Assembly: GCA_937125455.1 (NCBI GenBank)
Contig: CAKZLK010000001.1
Location: 1-48,731 of the forward strand
Direction of reading: 5' to 3'
Length of the DNA stretch: 48,731 nucleotides
Origin: an uncultured Aequorivita sp.
GTDB taxonomy: Bacteria; Bacteroidota; Bacteroidia; Flavobacteriales; Flavobacteriaceae
Below, one piece after another: positions 24,550 to 33,317 of this stretch (position 1 is its first letter; each line of letters opens with the position of its first letter). The notes beneath the pieces are model-generated. The model was given only the letters and a program-made list of their open reading frames with translations. It was not told where the DNA came from and did no database searches. A program made the translations under genes and the position numbers.

Positions 24550-26849
24550 CAGCGAATTATCATTATTTTTGAAACTTTGGTTTCTAAATTATCATCAGTG
24601 GTAACCAAAACTAAATAAACTCCAGACCTAACCTTATACTTTCCAAAAGCTGTGGTGTCCCACAAAACGCTTCCACCTTCAGATGTTTGTTCAAAAACTA
24701 GGCTTCCATTTATATCAGTTATTTTTACGTTAGCTTTAGCCGTAAGTCCATCAATAGTAACGTTTCCATAAAATCCGGGACGTACAGGATTTGGAAAAGC
24801 ATGTACATTTTCAAGATTATCACTAGGTGCAGTAGCGCTTCCTTTGTAGGCTACAAGACCTTGTGTGGTAGCAAAATAAACAACTCCTGTAAAAGGGTCA
24901 ATCGCCATATCCTGTACATTATTCGTAGGTAATGGCGAATTGTCTTTAGTGAAGCGGAGTAAAGTTTCCTGCCCATTGGGAGACAAATAAAACACTCCTG
25001 CAGTAGCTGTGGCAATCCATTTATTGTTAGAACCATCCACTTCAATATCTGTAATGGATTGCTCATACAAAAGCTCTTGTGCTACTCCGTTTTCAAGAAT
25101 AATAATCGGCTGGGTTTCTGGAGTTTGTCCTTCATCAAAAAAACTACCGGGACTATAAAGAACCCTAAGTCCTTTTAAGGTTCCAATCCAAAGCCTGTTT
25201 TGGGCATCAAATGCCAAAGCACGAACTCCTGTGGACGGAAGGTTACCCGATCCAGAACCATTTCCTGATTTATTAAATGAATCAGTTCTTGGATTATAAC
25301 CCAATAAGCCATTTTTATAGGTTCCAAAAAAAACATTATTCTCTCTACTTATAGCTATTTTGGTCAATGCTATTTCGCTTATGGGATCTATGATATTTGA
25401 AATATCAAAATTTTGAAATTGTCCGTTAGGTGTCAATTTATATAGCCCTTTGTCCAATTTGCTCTGTAAAAACCACAAATTGCCCTGACCATCAAATTCA
25501 GAACCAAATAATCGAATACCGGCATCAACAGTTCCTATTAAGGCTCTATCCAATGGACTATTAGTTTCGTTATAAAGAATGGTGGGGTTTTCTTCTACAA
25601 TTTTTAAAAGTCCTTTTTCAAAAGAACTCATAAAAACCTCATTAGGGTCTTCAGGATTGATCGTAACTTTTACCAAATCGGTTGGCTCACCTCCACCCAC
25701 TGAAGCTCTCAAATCCTCATAAGGGATGTTGGTCCAAAGTGTATCTTTTAAATGGCTTATGCCATAACGAGAAAGTGGATAAGGATTATAATCAATATCT
25801 ACTTCTCCAAAACTTACCCATAGTTGCCCAGGAGAGGCATCTAGCGCAAAAGGTCTGTTTCTTATTGGCCCGTTTGGAAGTATTTGTGAAGGTAGCGTGC
25901 TGCCAAATGGAACTATCAACAAACCATCTTCTGCAGTTCCCAGATAAAAATTAGAACCAAAAGCATAGCCAGAAAGTAAGTTGAGATCAAAATCCTGAAC
26001 ATTGGTAACGGAAGCTTCCTGCACAAAGCCTTCAGAATATGATTGGATTGAATTAGCCGTGGTAATGGTCAACAGATCATCTGCCAATCTAAATTTAAGC
26101 ACGTTGGATGTAAAAGTCTGAACATTGGTTGTGGTTCCATTCGGTGTGAATCGCAAAATAGTATTGGCCCCATTGGCGGCATAAAGTTCATTGCCCAATT
26201 TTTCTACCGCACTAAAACTGCCACCCATAATTGTGGTCCAATTTTGGTAATCGATCAAATTATCATCTGCAACCAATGCCCTTCGCATTCCATTAGAAGC
26301 ACTGGCTGCAAAAATATATGGTTCCTGTACTGTGGTTTGTGTAATGTTTATTTGAGTGCCTCCATCTCCAATGTAATAAGTATCTCCAAACTCCAAGGCC
26401 GCTAGATCATAAACAGAGATACCATATTTTGTGGCAATATAAAGTTTGCCATTGTATTCGTTAAAGTTATTGATGCGTTTTTTATCTGGTGGAATGGTTT
26501 GTTTTTCCAAAATATCCACCACTTTCAAGATGTTTTCTTCGCCGTCTTTTACAATTTCTATCAGCCCATTTTCATAACCAATAATCAACAATTTAAAGGC
26601 TTCACTATAATGAATTGTAGTAATAAATTCCCCAGAAAGCCCATTAACAGTGGATAGGGTTTTTATTTGCTGTGTGGAAAGGTCATAAGTAAACACTGCA
26701 TTTTCTGCGCCTACAAAAATTTTATTATCGCCCTGTGAAATATCTTTTACAGAAACATAGGAAAAATAACCCGTCCAACGGTCTTCGAAATTCTGTGAAG
26801 CTGCCAGAAACGGAATCAATAAAAGGAAAGCAATAGCCCACTGCTTCAT
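24549..26849 (-). CDS. porZ: Type IX secretion system protein PorZ (two-component-propeller type)
   Basis: The 766-residue protein has a signal peptide (about 1-18). Two seven-bladed propellers with repeated two-component-regulator blades follow (for example YNGKLYIATKYGISVYDL and NRLWIGTLKGLRVLYS). A C-terminal sorting-like domain (HAFPNPVRPGFYGNVTIDGL, about 682-701) completes it. PorZ is an outer-surface component of the T9SS attachment complex; in Porphyromonas it helps deliver anionic LPS to secreted cargo. Length and domain order match. It is cotranscribed with recO, a pairing common in Bacteroidota. Confidence 0.9.
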   Translation of the reverse strand: MKQWAIAFLLLIPFLAASQNFEDRWTGYFSYVSVKDISQGDNKIFVGAENAVFTYDLSTQQIKTLSTVNGLSGEFITTIHYSEAFKLLIIGYENGLIEIVKDGEENILKVVDILEKQTIPPDKKRINNFNEYNGKLYIATKYGISVYDLAALEFGDTYYIGDGGTQINITQTTVQEPYIFAASASNGMRRALVADDNLIDYQNWTTIMGGSFSAVEKLGNELYAANGANTILRFTPNGTTTNVQTFTSNVLKFRLADDLLTITTANSIQSYSEGFVQEASVTNVQDFDLNLLSGYAFGSNFYLGTAEDGLLIVPFGSTLPSQILPNGPIRNRPFALDASPGQLWVSFGEVDIDYNPYPLSRYGISHLKDTLWTNIPYEDLRASVGGGEPTDLVKVTINPEDPNEVFMSSFEKGLLKIVEENPTILYNETNSPLDRALIGTVDAGIRLFGSEFDGQGNLWFLQSKLDKGLYKLTPNGQFQNFDISNIIDPISEIALTKIAISRENNVFFGTYKNGLLGYNPRTDSFNKSGNGSGSGNLPSTGVRALAFDAQNRLWIGTLKGLRVLYSPGSFFDEGQTPETQPIIILENGVAQELLYEQSITDIEVDGSNNKWIATATAGVFYLSPNGQETLLRFTKDNSPLPTNNVQDMAIDPFTGVVYFATTQGLVAYKGSATAPSDNLENVHAFPNPVRPGFYGNVTIDGLTAKANVKITDINGSLVFEQTSEGGSVLWDTTAFGKYKVRSGVYLVLVTTDDNLETKVSKIMIIR

Positions 26850-26907
26850 ATTAAAGTGGTTTTGTTTATTAACACGCTAAAATACTATTTATTGCTGTAT
26901 ATGAACG

Positions 26908-26961
26908 AAAAAGCCTTTCCATATCTTTTTTATTACATAAAGATAATTAGAAAGGCTTTTT
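26908..26961 (-). terminator. Terminator after gdhA
   Basis: The arms AAAAAGCCTTTC (26908-26919) and GAAAGGCTTTTT (26950-26961) form a 12-bp stem. The 30-nt loop contains a second partial stem. On the minus strand the distal arm ends in T5, giving a gdhA terminator; symmetry allows action on both strands. Confidence 0.8.
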
Positions 26962-26984
26962 ACCTATCTATTAAAATTTGAGCA

Positions 26985-28328
26985 TTATACCACTCCTTGA
27001 GCAAGCATTGCCTCGGCAACTTTTACGAAGCCTGCAATATTTGCACCTTTTACATAATCTACGTAGCCATTAGCATCTTTTCCATATTTTACACAAGCTG
27101 CGTGTATATCATTCATGATGCCGTGGAGTTTTTCGTCAACTTCCGCCGCGGTCCAACTCAATCTCAAAGAGTTTTGAGACATTTCCAAGCCAGAAGTTGC
27201 TACACCACCAGCATTTGACGCTTTTCCTGGGGAAAAAAGAATCTTCGCTTTTTGGAAAGCTTCGATAGCTTCTGGAGTGCAAGGCATGTTGGCTCCTTCG
27301 CCTACACACATACAACCGTTATCCAAAAGCATTTTAGCTTCTTCACCGTTCAACTCGTTTTGAGTTGCGCAAGGAAGTGCGATATCACATTTAACTTCCC
27401 AAGGGCGCTTGCCTTCAACATACTTTGCACTTGTATATTTTTTTATGTACTCAGAAATACGACCGCGCTTTTCATTTTTCAAATCCATCACAAAGGCAAG
27501 TTTTTCTTCGTTGATGCCTTCAGAATCATAAATATATCCGGCAGAATCTGAAAAAGTAACTACTTTTCCACCAAACTGAATTGCTTTTTCAGCAGCGTAT
27601 TGCGCAACGTTTCCAGAACCTGAAACAACAACTGTTTTTCCTTTGAAGCTTTCGCCTTTAGTTTCAAGCATGTTTTTTGCAAAATACACATTTCCATAAC
27701 CTGTTGCTTCTGGACGAATAAGTGAGCCCCCATAAGAGCTTCCTTTTCCGGTAAGCACTCCCGTAAATTCGTTACGAATACGTTTGTACTGGCCAAACAT
27801 AAAGCCAATTTCACGGCCACCAACACCGATATCTCCTGCAGGAACATCAGTATCTGGACCAATGTGTCTTGAAAGCTCTGTCATAAAACTTTGACAGAAA
27901 CGCATAATTTCGTCATCACTCTTTCCTTTTGGATCGAAGTTAGAACCACCTTTTCCACCACCCATGGGAAGTGTTGTAAGACTATTCTTAAAAGTTTGTT
28001 CAAAACCTAAAAACTTAAGAATGCTTAAGTTTACAGAAGGGTGAAAACGCAAACCTCCTTTGTACGGGCCAATGGCTGAATTAAACTCAATACGGTATCC
28101 CTTGTTTACTTGTATTTCACCTTTATCATCTGTCCAGGGCACACGAAAAAGTATGGTACGCTCAGGCTCTACCATTCTTTCCAATAGTTTTTTATTGGCA
28201 TATTTTTGGTTTTCTTCGATGAACGGAATTACGGTTTCAGCAACTTCTGTTACCGCCTGAAGAAATTCAGGTTCATTAGGATTGAGTTTTTCAACTTCAG
28301 AAATGAAATCTTTTATACTTTGCTTCAT
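26985..28328 (-). CDS. gdhA: NADP-specific glutamate dehydrogenase
   Basis: The 447-residue protein is of the hexameric anabolic type. Substrate and catalytic lysines lie in GPYKGGLRFHP and PMGGGKGGSNFDPKG. The cofactor fold shows GSGNVAQYAAEKA followed by TFSDSAGYI, where a Ser takes the acidic position, fitting NADPH preference. It assimilates ammonium into glutamate. Together with the NAD-type GDH at 11134-12429 the organism has separate anabolic and catabolic enzymes. It is divergent from an outer-membrane protein gene with back-to-back -7 boxes. Confidence 0.95.
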   Translation of the reverse strand: MKQSIKDFISEVEKLNPNEPEFLQAVTEVAETVIPFIEENQKYANKKLLERMVEPERTILFRVPWTDDKGEIQVNKGYRIEFNSAIGPYKGGLRFHPSVNLSILKFLGFEQTFKNSLTTLPMGGGKGGSNFDPKGKSDDEIMRFCQSFMTELSRHIGPDTDVPAGDIGVGGREIGFMFGQYKRIRNEFTGVLTGKGSSYGGSLIRPEATGYGNVYFAKNMLETKGESFKGKTVVVSGSGNVAQYAAEKAIQFGGKVVTFSDSAGYIYDSEGINEEKLAFVMDLKNEKRGRISEYIKKYTSAKYVEGKRPWEVKCDIALPCATQNELNGEEAKMLLDNGCMCVGEGANMPCTPEAIEAFQKAKILFSPGKASNAGGVATSGLEMSQNSLRLSWTAAEVDEKLHGIMNDIHAACVKYGKDANGYVDYVKGANIAGFVKVAEAMLAQGVV

Positions 28329-28459
28329 TGTTTAAATTTTTATTTTACTTTTAGCGAATTCCTTTTGGCACCTGTACTTTACAATGTTTTTTATCAAAAA
28401 ACTTATATTCAAATTTGAGAAAAAAGACACATTAAATTAGCATTTACACAAGGAAGGCA

Positions 28460-28494
28460 CAAATATAAGCGTTATGATAAAAATTGTGCGTCAA
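28460..28494 (-). promoter_or_regulatory. Candidate gdhA promoter
   Basis: On the minus strand TATATTTG (28460-28467) matches the TAnnTTTG -7 box; a TTG at 28492-28494 lies 24 bp further up, slightly longer than usual. The predicted leader is about 120 nt. Confidence 0.45.
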
Positions 28495-28549
28495 TTTTGT
28501 ACAAATTAGCTAAATAGCATTATTAATTTTACTGTTAAACATGTTTTTA

Positions 28550-28557
28550 TATATTTG
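28550..28557 (+). promoter_or_regulatory. Candidate -7 box (TATATTTG) for the outer-membrane protein gene
   Basis: It is an exact TAnnTTTG match 29 bp upstream of the ATG at 28587. It also argues against the upstream GTG at 28560 as the start, since that would leave almost no leader. Confidence 0.5.
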
Positions 28558-28586
28558 TTGTGTCTCAATCTAAACCCATATTTATA

Positions 28587-29363
28587 ATGAATACCAGATT
28601 TTTGTTATTGGTATTTTTCTTGTTGGTTTTTTCAAAACAAGAAGCTTACAGTCAATTTGGCTTTTCTCACGAGGTGGGTTTAATTACCGGGCCTGTAGTT
28701 TTCTACTCAGATTTTGGCCAGCGAAACAATTTTGAAACCAATGGTAAAAACACAGGTTTTGGCATTGGTCTTATTCACTATCTCAATTTTTCTTATCGTG
28801 CTGACTGTAATTGCTACACACGAGATAAATATTTTAATGACCATTTTAAAATCCGTAATGAAATTGATTACCATAAGACTAGCCTGAAACATTATGGCCG
28901 TTGGGTAGAGCCCGATCAAACGTCATTGTTTGCAGATCAACTTCGTGCCATGAGCGGTTCCGTGAGTGTCTTTGAAATTGGTTCACAACTTGAATATTTC
29001 CCTTTGAGCATTCGTGATTTTGCTGCTGGAGCTTATAAAATTGCACCATTCATTAGTTTTGGTGCGCATTATGTGAATTATGATCCTCAAGTTGAATCTT
29101 CTTTAGGACCTTTAAATAGTCCTATTTCTACACCCGATAAATATTTTGATTCCTTCCAACAAGACCCTGGTTCCACATGGTCCGTGGTAGGAAGTGTGGG
29201 AATTCGTTATAAATTGACCCCTTTGAGCGATTTGATGCTTGATAGCCGTTGGGAATATTATTTCAGCAATTGGGTAGATGGACTAAACCCCGATGTGCCT
29301 GAAAACAAAGCCAATGAATGGATTTATTGGCTTAATATTGGATATGTTTATTATATAGATTAA
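28587..29363 (+). CDS. Flavobacterial outer-membrane/secreted protein (THC0290_0291-like)
   Basis: The protein has 258 residues from the ATG at 28587. A signal peptide (about 1-23, ending AYSQ) is followed by FGFSHEVGLITGPVVFYSDFG and alternating aromatic/polar strands, ending LNIGYVYYID, as in small outer-membrane beta-barrels. I recall this as the flavobacterial family labelled THC0290_0291, which often sits beside gdhA and is sometimes mislabelled glutamate dehydrogenase by association; I cannot confirm this here. Function unknown. Confidence 0.8.
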   Translation: MNTRFLLLVFFLLVFSKQEAYSQFGFSHEVGLITGPVVFYSDFGQRNNFETNGKNTGFGIGLIHYLNFSYRADCNCYTRDKYFNDHFKIRNEIDYHKTSLKHYGRWVEPDQTSLFADQLRAMSGSVSVFEIGSQLEYFPLSIRDFAAGAYKIAPFISFGAHYVNYDPQVESSLGPLNSPISTPDKYFDSFQQDPGSTWSVVGSVGIRYKLTPLSDLMLDSRWEYYFSNWVDGLNPDVPENKANEWIYWLNIGYVYYID

Positions 29364-29380
29364 AAATCATATTTTATAAA

Positions 29381-29415
29381 AAAAAGGTCGGATTTAAATA
29401 ATTCGACCTTTTTTT
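29381..29415. terminator. Bidirectional terminator between convergent genes
   Basis: AAAAAGGTCG and CGACCTTTTTTT pair around an AT-rich loop, flanked by A and T runs suited to both the plus gene ending at 29363 and the minus gene ending at 29437. Confidence 0.85.
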
Positions 29416-29436
29416 GTTTTCTATTACTAAGTATAA

Positions 29437-30579
29437 TTATCCTATTGCTTGCTTTAAATCTTCAATCAAATCTTCTGCATCTTCTATACCCACGGAAAGA
29501 CGTATTAACGAATCTACAATTCCAGTTTTTTCGCGCTCCTCTTTCGGTATGCTGGCATGCGTCATACTCGCTGGGTGGCCTGCAAGACTTTCCACACCAC
29601 CAAGACTTTCTGCTAAAGTGAAAATTTTAAGGTTCTCCACTATTCTTGTGGCTTCTTCATAATTGTTTCCTTTGGTTACAAAGGAAAGCATTCCCCCAAA
29701 ATCCTTCATTTGCTCTTTAGCTATTTTATGATTGGGATGACTTTCAAAACCTGGCCAATATACTTTTTCAATTTTTGGGTGCTTCGCCAAATATTCAGCA
29801 ACCGCTTTCCCATTTTCGCAATGACGCTGCATACGTATGTGTAATGTTTTCAAACCGCGCAATACCAAGAAACTATCCTGCGGCCCACATATAGCTCCAC
29901 TTGCATTTTGAATGAAATAAAGTCTTTTTGCAAGATCTTTATCTTTTACAACCAAAGCACCCATTACCACATCGCTATGCCCGCCAAGGTATTTTGTGGC
30001 GCTGTGCATTACAATATCTGCGCCAATTTCCAAGGGTTGCTGTAAATACGGTGTTGCAAAAGTATTGTCTACAGCAAGCAAAACTTGGTGTTTTTTAGCA
30101 ATGGAAGCAGTTTTTTTAATGTCGAGAATGTTCATCATTGGATTGGTTGGCGTTTCCAGCCAAATGAGTTTTGTTTTTTCGTTTATGTAATCTTCAATTT
30201 TATCAGCATTTTCCATTCCGATGAAATGAAACTTAATTCCAAAACCTTCAAAAATCTTAGTAAACAAACGGTATGTTCCACCATAAAGATCGTTGGTGGA
30301 AATTACCTCATCGCCAGGTTTTAAAAGCTTCATAACCGTATCAATTGCCGCAAGGCCACTTCCGAATGCAAGTCCGAATTCACCGTTTTCAATACTTGCA
30401 AAAGCGCGCTCTAAAGCAGCTCGTGTTGGGTTTCCACTTCTGGAATATTCAAAACCCTTGTGGCCACCCGGCGTAGTTTGTGAATAGGTCGAGGTTTGGT
30501 AGATAGGTGGCATTACCGCACCATAGGCTGGATCAACATTGTGTTGGCCTCCGTGTATTGTTTTGGTGTTAAATTTCAT
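29437..30579 (-). CDS. metB: Cystathionine gamma-synthase / PLP-dependent Cys-Met enzyme
   Basis: The 380-residue protein belongs to the Cys/Met-metabolism PLP family. The N-terminus has TIHGGQHNVDPAYGAVMPPIYQTSTY; the PLP-lysine lies in MHSATKYLGGHSDV (about residues 188-201). Typical of cystathionine gamma-synthase or gamma-lyase; the two cannot be told apart securely by eye. It makes cystathionine from an acylated homoserine or cleaves it. A -7 box TACATTTG lies at 30687-30694. Confidence 0.85.
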   Translation of the reverse strand: MKFNTKTIHGGQHNVDPAYGAVMPPIYQTSTYSQTTPGGHKGFEYSRSGNPTRAALERAFASIENGEFGLAFGSGLAAIDTVMKLLKPGDEVISTNDLYGGTYRLFTKIFEGFGIKFHFIGMENADKIEDYINEKTKLIWLETPTNPMMNILDIKKTASIAKKHQVLLAVDNTFATPYLQQPLEIGADIVMHSATKYLGGHSDVVMGALVVKDKDLAKRLYFIQNASGAICGPQDSFLVLRGLKTLHIRMQRHCENGKAVAEYLAKHPKIEKVYWPGFESHPNHKIAKEQMKDFGGMLSFVTKGNNYEEATRIVENLKIFTLAESLGGVESLAGHPASMTHASIPKEEREKTGIVDSLIRLSVGIEDAEDLIEDLKQAIG

Positions 30580-30673
30580 AGAGATGCTGTAAATTTTAAA
30601 AAAATAATCAGCAATGTCAAAACTATATTTTAGGTTTTAATATAACTTTCACAATAGCTGATTTTAAAGTTAT

Positions 30674-30681
30674 TACTTTTG
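30674..30681 (+). promoter_or_regulatory. Candidate -7 box (TACTTTTG) for the lipoprotein gene
   Basis: It is an exact TAnnTTTG match 56 bp before the ATG at 30738. The -33 element is not clear. Confidence 0.4.
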
Positions 30682-30686
30682 AATTG

Positions 30687-30694
30687 CAAATGTA
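30687..30694 (-). promoter_or_regulatory. Candidate -7 box (TACATTTG) for the cystathionine enzyme gene
   Basis: Read on the minus strand this matches TAnnTTTG, about 108 bp before the ATG at 30579. It sits back-to-back with the plus-strand box at 30674-30681. Confidence 0.4.
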
Positions 30695-30737
30695 AAAGTT
30701 TCGTTTGTGATAGCTAACCATGTATTCCTTTTAACGT

Positions 30738-31496
30738 ATGAATAACAAATTTACGGTCGTGGCTTTGATTGCATTCATAACTATGGGCTGCAATCAAGAA
30801 AAAAATATTGAGTTTTCTTCGGAAAGTTTCACTGAAAAGGAACTTTCAATTTGCAAAAACAGCAAGTGTCCTGAAGTTACAATCAATTATGTGGAAGTTT
30901 TTGGAGATGATGAGGTTTCTGAAAAAATAAATAAAAAAATAAAAAACTTTATTTTCAGTTCGCTGCTTATGGGCGAAGACACCATTCCCACAGCCAAAAC
31001 CATTCAAGAAGCAGCTTCTGCTTTTATAGAATCATATAATGCAGATAAATCGCAGTTTCCAGATATGGCTGGGGAATATTTTGCTGAAATTTCGGTAAAT
31101 GAAATTTATTCTTCAAAAGAACACTTGTGCTTTGAAATGCGGCAATATCTTTTCACAGGTGGTGCGCACGGCTATGGCACAACTTCTTTTATGAATATTG
31201 ATCCAAAAACTGGGGAAGAGCTTACTTCAAAAGAACTTTTTAAAAACAGTGAAAGATTCACCGCTTTCGCAGAAAAGAAATTTCGTGCACAACAAAAAAT
31301 AGAACAAAACAATTCCATAAACGAAAATGGATTTTGGTTTGAAAATGATAAATTCTATCTTCCGGAAAGTGTTGGCTTCACACAGGACAGCCTTATTTTT
31401 GTTTACAACCAATACGACATTGCAAGTTATGCAGATGGCCCTATCGAACTTAAAATTGCACTGAAAGAAGCTGAACCTTTCCTTAGTATTGATTAA
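30738..31496 (+). CDS. Lipoprotein with DUF4163/DUF3298 (RsiV/PdaC-like) domains
   Basis: The 252-residue protein has a lipobox at FITMGC18, so the mature protein is lipid-anchored. The body carries a DUF4163-type N-terminal part and a DUF3298-type C-terminal part, the latter marked by YLFTGGAHGYGTTSFMNIDPKTGEEL (about 136-161). Related domains bind peptidoglycan or lysozyme in RsiV and PdaC. Function here unknown. The ArsC-like gene follows after 9 bp. Confidence 0.85.
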   Translation: MNNKFTVVALIAFITMGCNQEKNIEFSSESFTEKELSICKNSKCPEVTINYVEVFGDDEVSEKINKKIKNFIFSSLLMGEDTIPTAKTIQEAASAFIESYNADKSQFPDMAGEYFAEISVNEIYSSKEHLCFEMRQYLFTGGAHGYGTTSFMNIDPKTGEELTSKELFKNSERFTAFAEKKFRAQQKIEQNNSINENGFWFENDKFYLPESVGFTQDSLIFVYNQYDIASYADGPIELKIALKEAEPFLSID

Positions 31497-31505
31497 TTTT
31501 GAACT

Positions 31506-31862
31506 ATGCAAAAAGTATATTATTTATCAACTTGTGATACCTGTAAGCGCGTAATGGACGAAATCCAAATTCCTTCGTCATTCATAAAACAAGACATAAA
31601 GGTGCAGGGTATCACCGAAGAGGAGTTGGACGAACTCTTCAACCTAACGGATAGTTATGAGAAGCTCTTCAGCCGAAGAGCAAAACTATATCAAGAGCGA
31701 AGTTTAAAAGATGAAAACCTGCTAGAAAATGACTACAAAGGGCTCATCTTGGAGCATTACACTTTTTTAAAGCGTCCCGTTATAATAAATAATGACGAAA
31801 TTTTTATAGGAAGTAGCGCGAAAACAGTTGCTGCTGCCAAAAAATCTATCCATAACAATTGA
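31506..31862 (+). CDS. ArsC/Spx-family thioredoxin-fold protein
   Basis: The 118-residue protein starts QKVYYLSTCDTCKRVMDEI, with a CxxC (Cys10, Cys13) at the first helix as in glutaredoxin-linked arsenate reductase relatives and Spx. The central LFSRRAKLYQE segment resembles the ArsC 'RxxxxxY' region. Arsenate reduction is possible, but there is no ars operon. Its TGA stop overlaps the TTG start of the EamA transporter (TTGA), so the two are translationally coupled. Confidence 0.82.
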   Translation: MQKVYYLSTCDTCKRVMDEIQIPSSFIKQDIKVQGITEEELDELFNLTDSYEKLFSRRAKLYQERSLKDENLLENDYKGLILEHYTFLKRPVIINNDEIFIGSSAKTVAAAKKSIHNN

Positions 31863-32761
31863 CCAACAAACGCATCTTTGCACTTTTGGCGGCAACTGCC
31901 GCAAGTACCATTTATGGGGTAAACCATACAGTTGCCAAAGGCTTGATGCCAGATGTCATCAAGCCGTTTGGTTTTATTTTGCTTCGCGTTTCTGGTGCAG
32001 CCATGATTTTTTGGATTATAAGCCTTTTCTTTCCGTCTGAAAAAGTGGAACGCCGCGATTGGTTTCGATTAGTAATCTGCGCTTTCTTCGGAATGGTTTT
32101 GAATATGCTTGCCTTTTTTAAGGGATTAAGCCTTTCCACACCTATCAATAGCTCCGTGATTATTACTATTTCACCAGTATTGCTCTTGGTGCTTTCGGCT
32201 ATTATTTTAAGGGAAAGAATAACTTGGGTGAAAAGTCTTGGTATCTTTCTAGGACTTGGCGGCGCATTGGTTTTAATTCTTTTTAGCTTAAAGGAACAAC
32301 CAAATGCCCCTAATATTCCGCTCGGAAACCTTCTCTTTATCGTAAACGCCACCTCCTATTCTATCTATTTGATTTTAGTGAAACCATTAGTTCCAAAATA
32401 CAGTTCCATTACTTTAATGAAATTTCTCTTTCTGTTTGCATTCCTAATAAATCTGCCAATCGGAATTTCAGAGTTTACTGAAGTAGCATGGACCAGCCTT
32501 CCATTCGAGGATCTGTGGAAACTAGCCTTTGTGGTAATCTGCACAACGGTCATGACCTATCTTTTAAATATCTATGCATTGAAACAATTAAGTCCATCCA
32601 CTATTGGCGCATTTATTTATTTGCAGCCCGTAATTGCGGTGATTTTTGCTATTATTGTTGGCGCAGATAGTCTCACTTCATTAAGAATTGGCGCAGCAGC
32701 ATTAATATTTTTGGGTGTTTATCTTTCCACGATAAAACGTTCCCGTAAATTTTCAAATTAA
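31859..32761 (+). CDS. EamA/DMT-family transporter
   Basis: The 300-residue protein has ten hydrophobic segments in two EamA repeats (about 1-140 and 150-290). Segment LSTPINSSVIITISPVLLLVLSAIILRERI ends the first repeat, and LSPSTIGAFIYLQPVIAVIFAIIVG lies in the second. It probably exports amino acids or small metabolites. The start is TTG at 31859; the first in-frame ATG falls inside the first membrane helix region, so TTG is preferred. It overlaps the upstream gene by four bases and shares TTAA with the convergent thioesterase stop. Confidence 0.88.
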   Translation: MTNKRIFALLAATAASTIYGVNHTVAKGLMPDVIKPFGFILLRVSGAAMIFWIISLFFPSEKVERRDWFRLVICAFFGMVLNMLAFFKGLSLSTPINSSVIITISPVLLLVLSAIILRERITWVKSLGIFLGLGGALVLILFSLKEQPNAPNIPLGNLLFIVNATSYSIYLILVKPLVPKYSSITLMKFLFLFAFLINLPIGISEFTEVAWTSLPFEDLWKLAFVVICTTVMTYLLNIYALKQLSPSTIGAFIYLQPVIAVIFAIIVGADSLTSLRIGAAALIFLGVYLSTIKRSRKFSN

Positions 32762-33231
32762 AGATCTATTGGCCGCTGGCTATACTTTCGCGTGTTTTCT
32801 TTGGTAAGAATTCTGAAGTCATCCGTCTTTTCCAATGAATCGAATTTATCATAAAACTCCTTCGGAAGGTCTACAAGTGTTCTTTTTTTCAAATCAATCC
32901 ACCCTCCCATCATTTCACAACGAGCGCAGTTTTTTCCGTTTTCATCATAAAAATTATGAAGAAATTCAAAATACATTCCACCTTCTGATAGTCCCTTTAA
33001 TTGAAGCGAAACAGTAACTGGTTTACCAGGAAAAAATTCCTTGAAATAATACATATGCTCATAAAATGCCACCGGACCCAAATTGTACTCTGATAAATGA
33101 AACTGATCCATCCCACATTCCATCAAAAAACTCATCCGGGTGTGACTCATGTAGTCTATATAGGCGCTATTGCGCAAATGACGGTTGGCATCTACATCGC
33201 TCCAGCGTATTTCAAATTGTTTTGTATACAT
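32758..33231 (-). CDS. Acyl-CoA thioesterase, 4-hydroxybenzoyl-CoA type (hot-dog fold)
   Basis: The 157-residue protein matches the YbgC/FatB-like hot-dog family; RWSDVDANRHLRNSAYIDYM (about 9-28) carries the catalytic Asp and the long helix. It hydrolyses acyl-CoA or acyl-ACP thioesters. Its stop codon overlaps that of the transporter on the opposite strand. A minus-strand -7 box TAAATTTG lies at 33247-33254. Confidence 0.88.
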   Translation of the reverse strand: MYTKQFEIRWSDVDANRHLRNSAYIDYMSHTRMSFLMECGMDQFHLSEYNLGPVAFYEHMYYFKEFFPGKPVTVSLQLKGLSEGGMYFEFLHNFYDENGKNCARCEMMGGWIDLKKRTLVDLPKEFYDKFDSLEKTDDFRILTKENTRKYSQRPIDL

Positions 33232-33246
33232 CTTCTAATTTTTCTA

Positions 33247-33265
33247 CAAATTTAAAGTACTTTTG
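33247..33265. promoter_or_regulatory. Back-to-back -7 boxes between divergent genes
   Basis: On the minus strand 33247-33254 reads TAAATTTG (for the thioesterase, 16 bp before its ATG). On the plus strand 33258-33265 reads TACTTTTG (for the hydrolase). Both fit TAnnTTTG. The two boxes are only 3 bp apart, so the divergent promoters should interfere. Confidence 0.45.
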
Positions 33266-33317
33266 TTATGCAAGCATAGTAAATATGTTTAGTTTGTGTT
33301 AAAATTCTATCTAGAAA

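Noticed and set aside
28366-28380. TGGCAC upstream of gdhA as a sigma54 promoter
   Set aside because: TGGCACCTGTACTTT lacks the GC at -12 and points away from gdhA.
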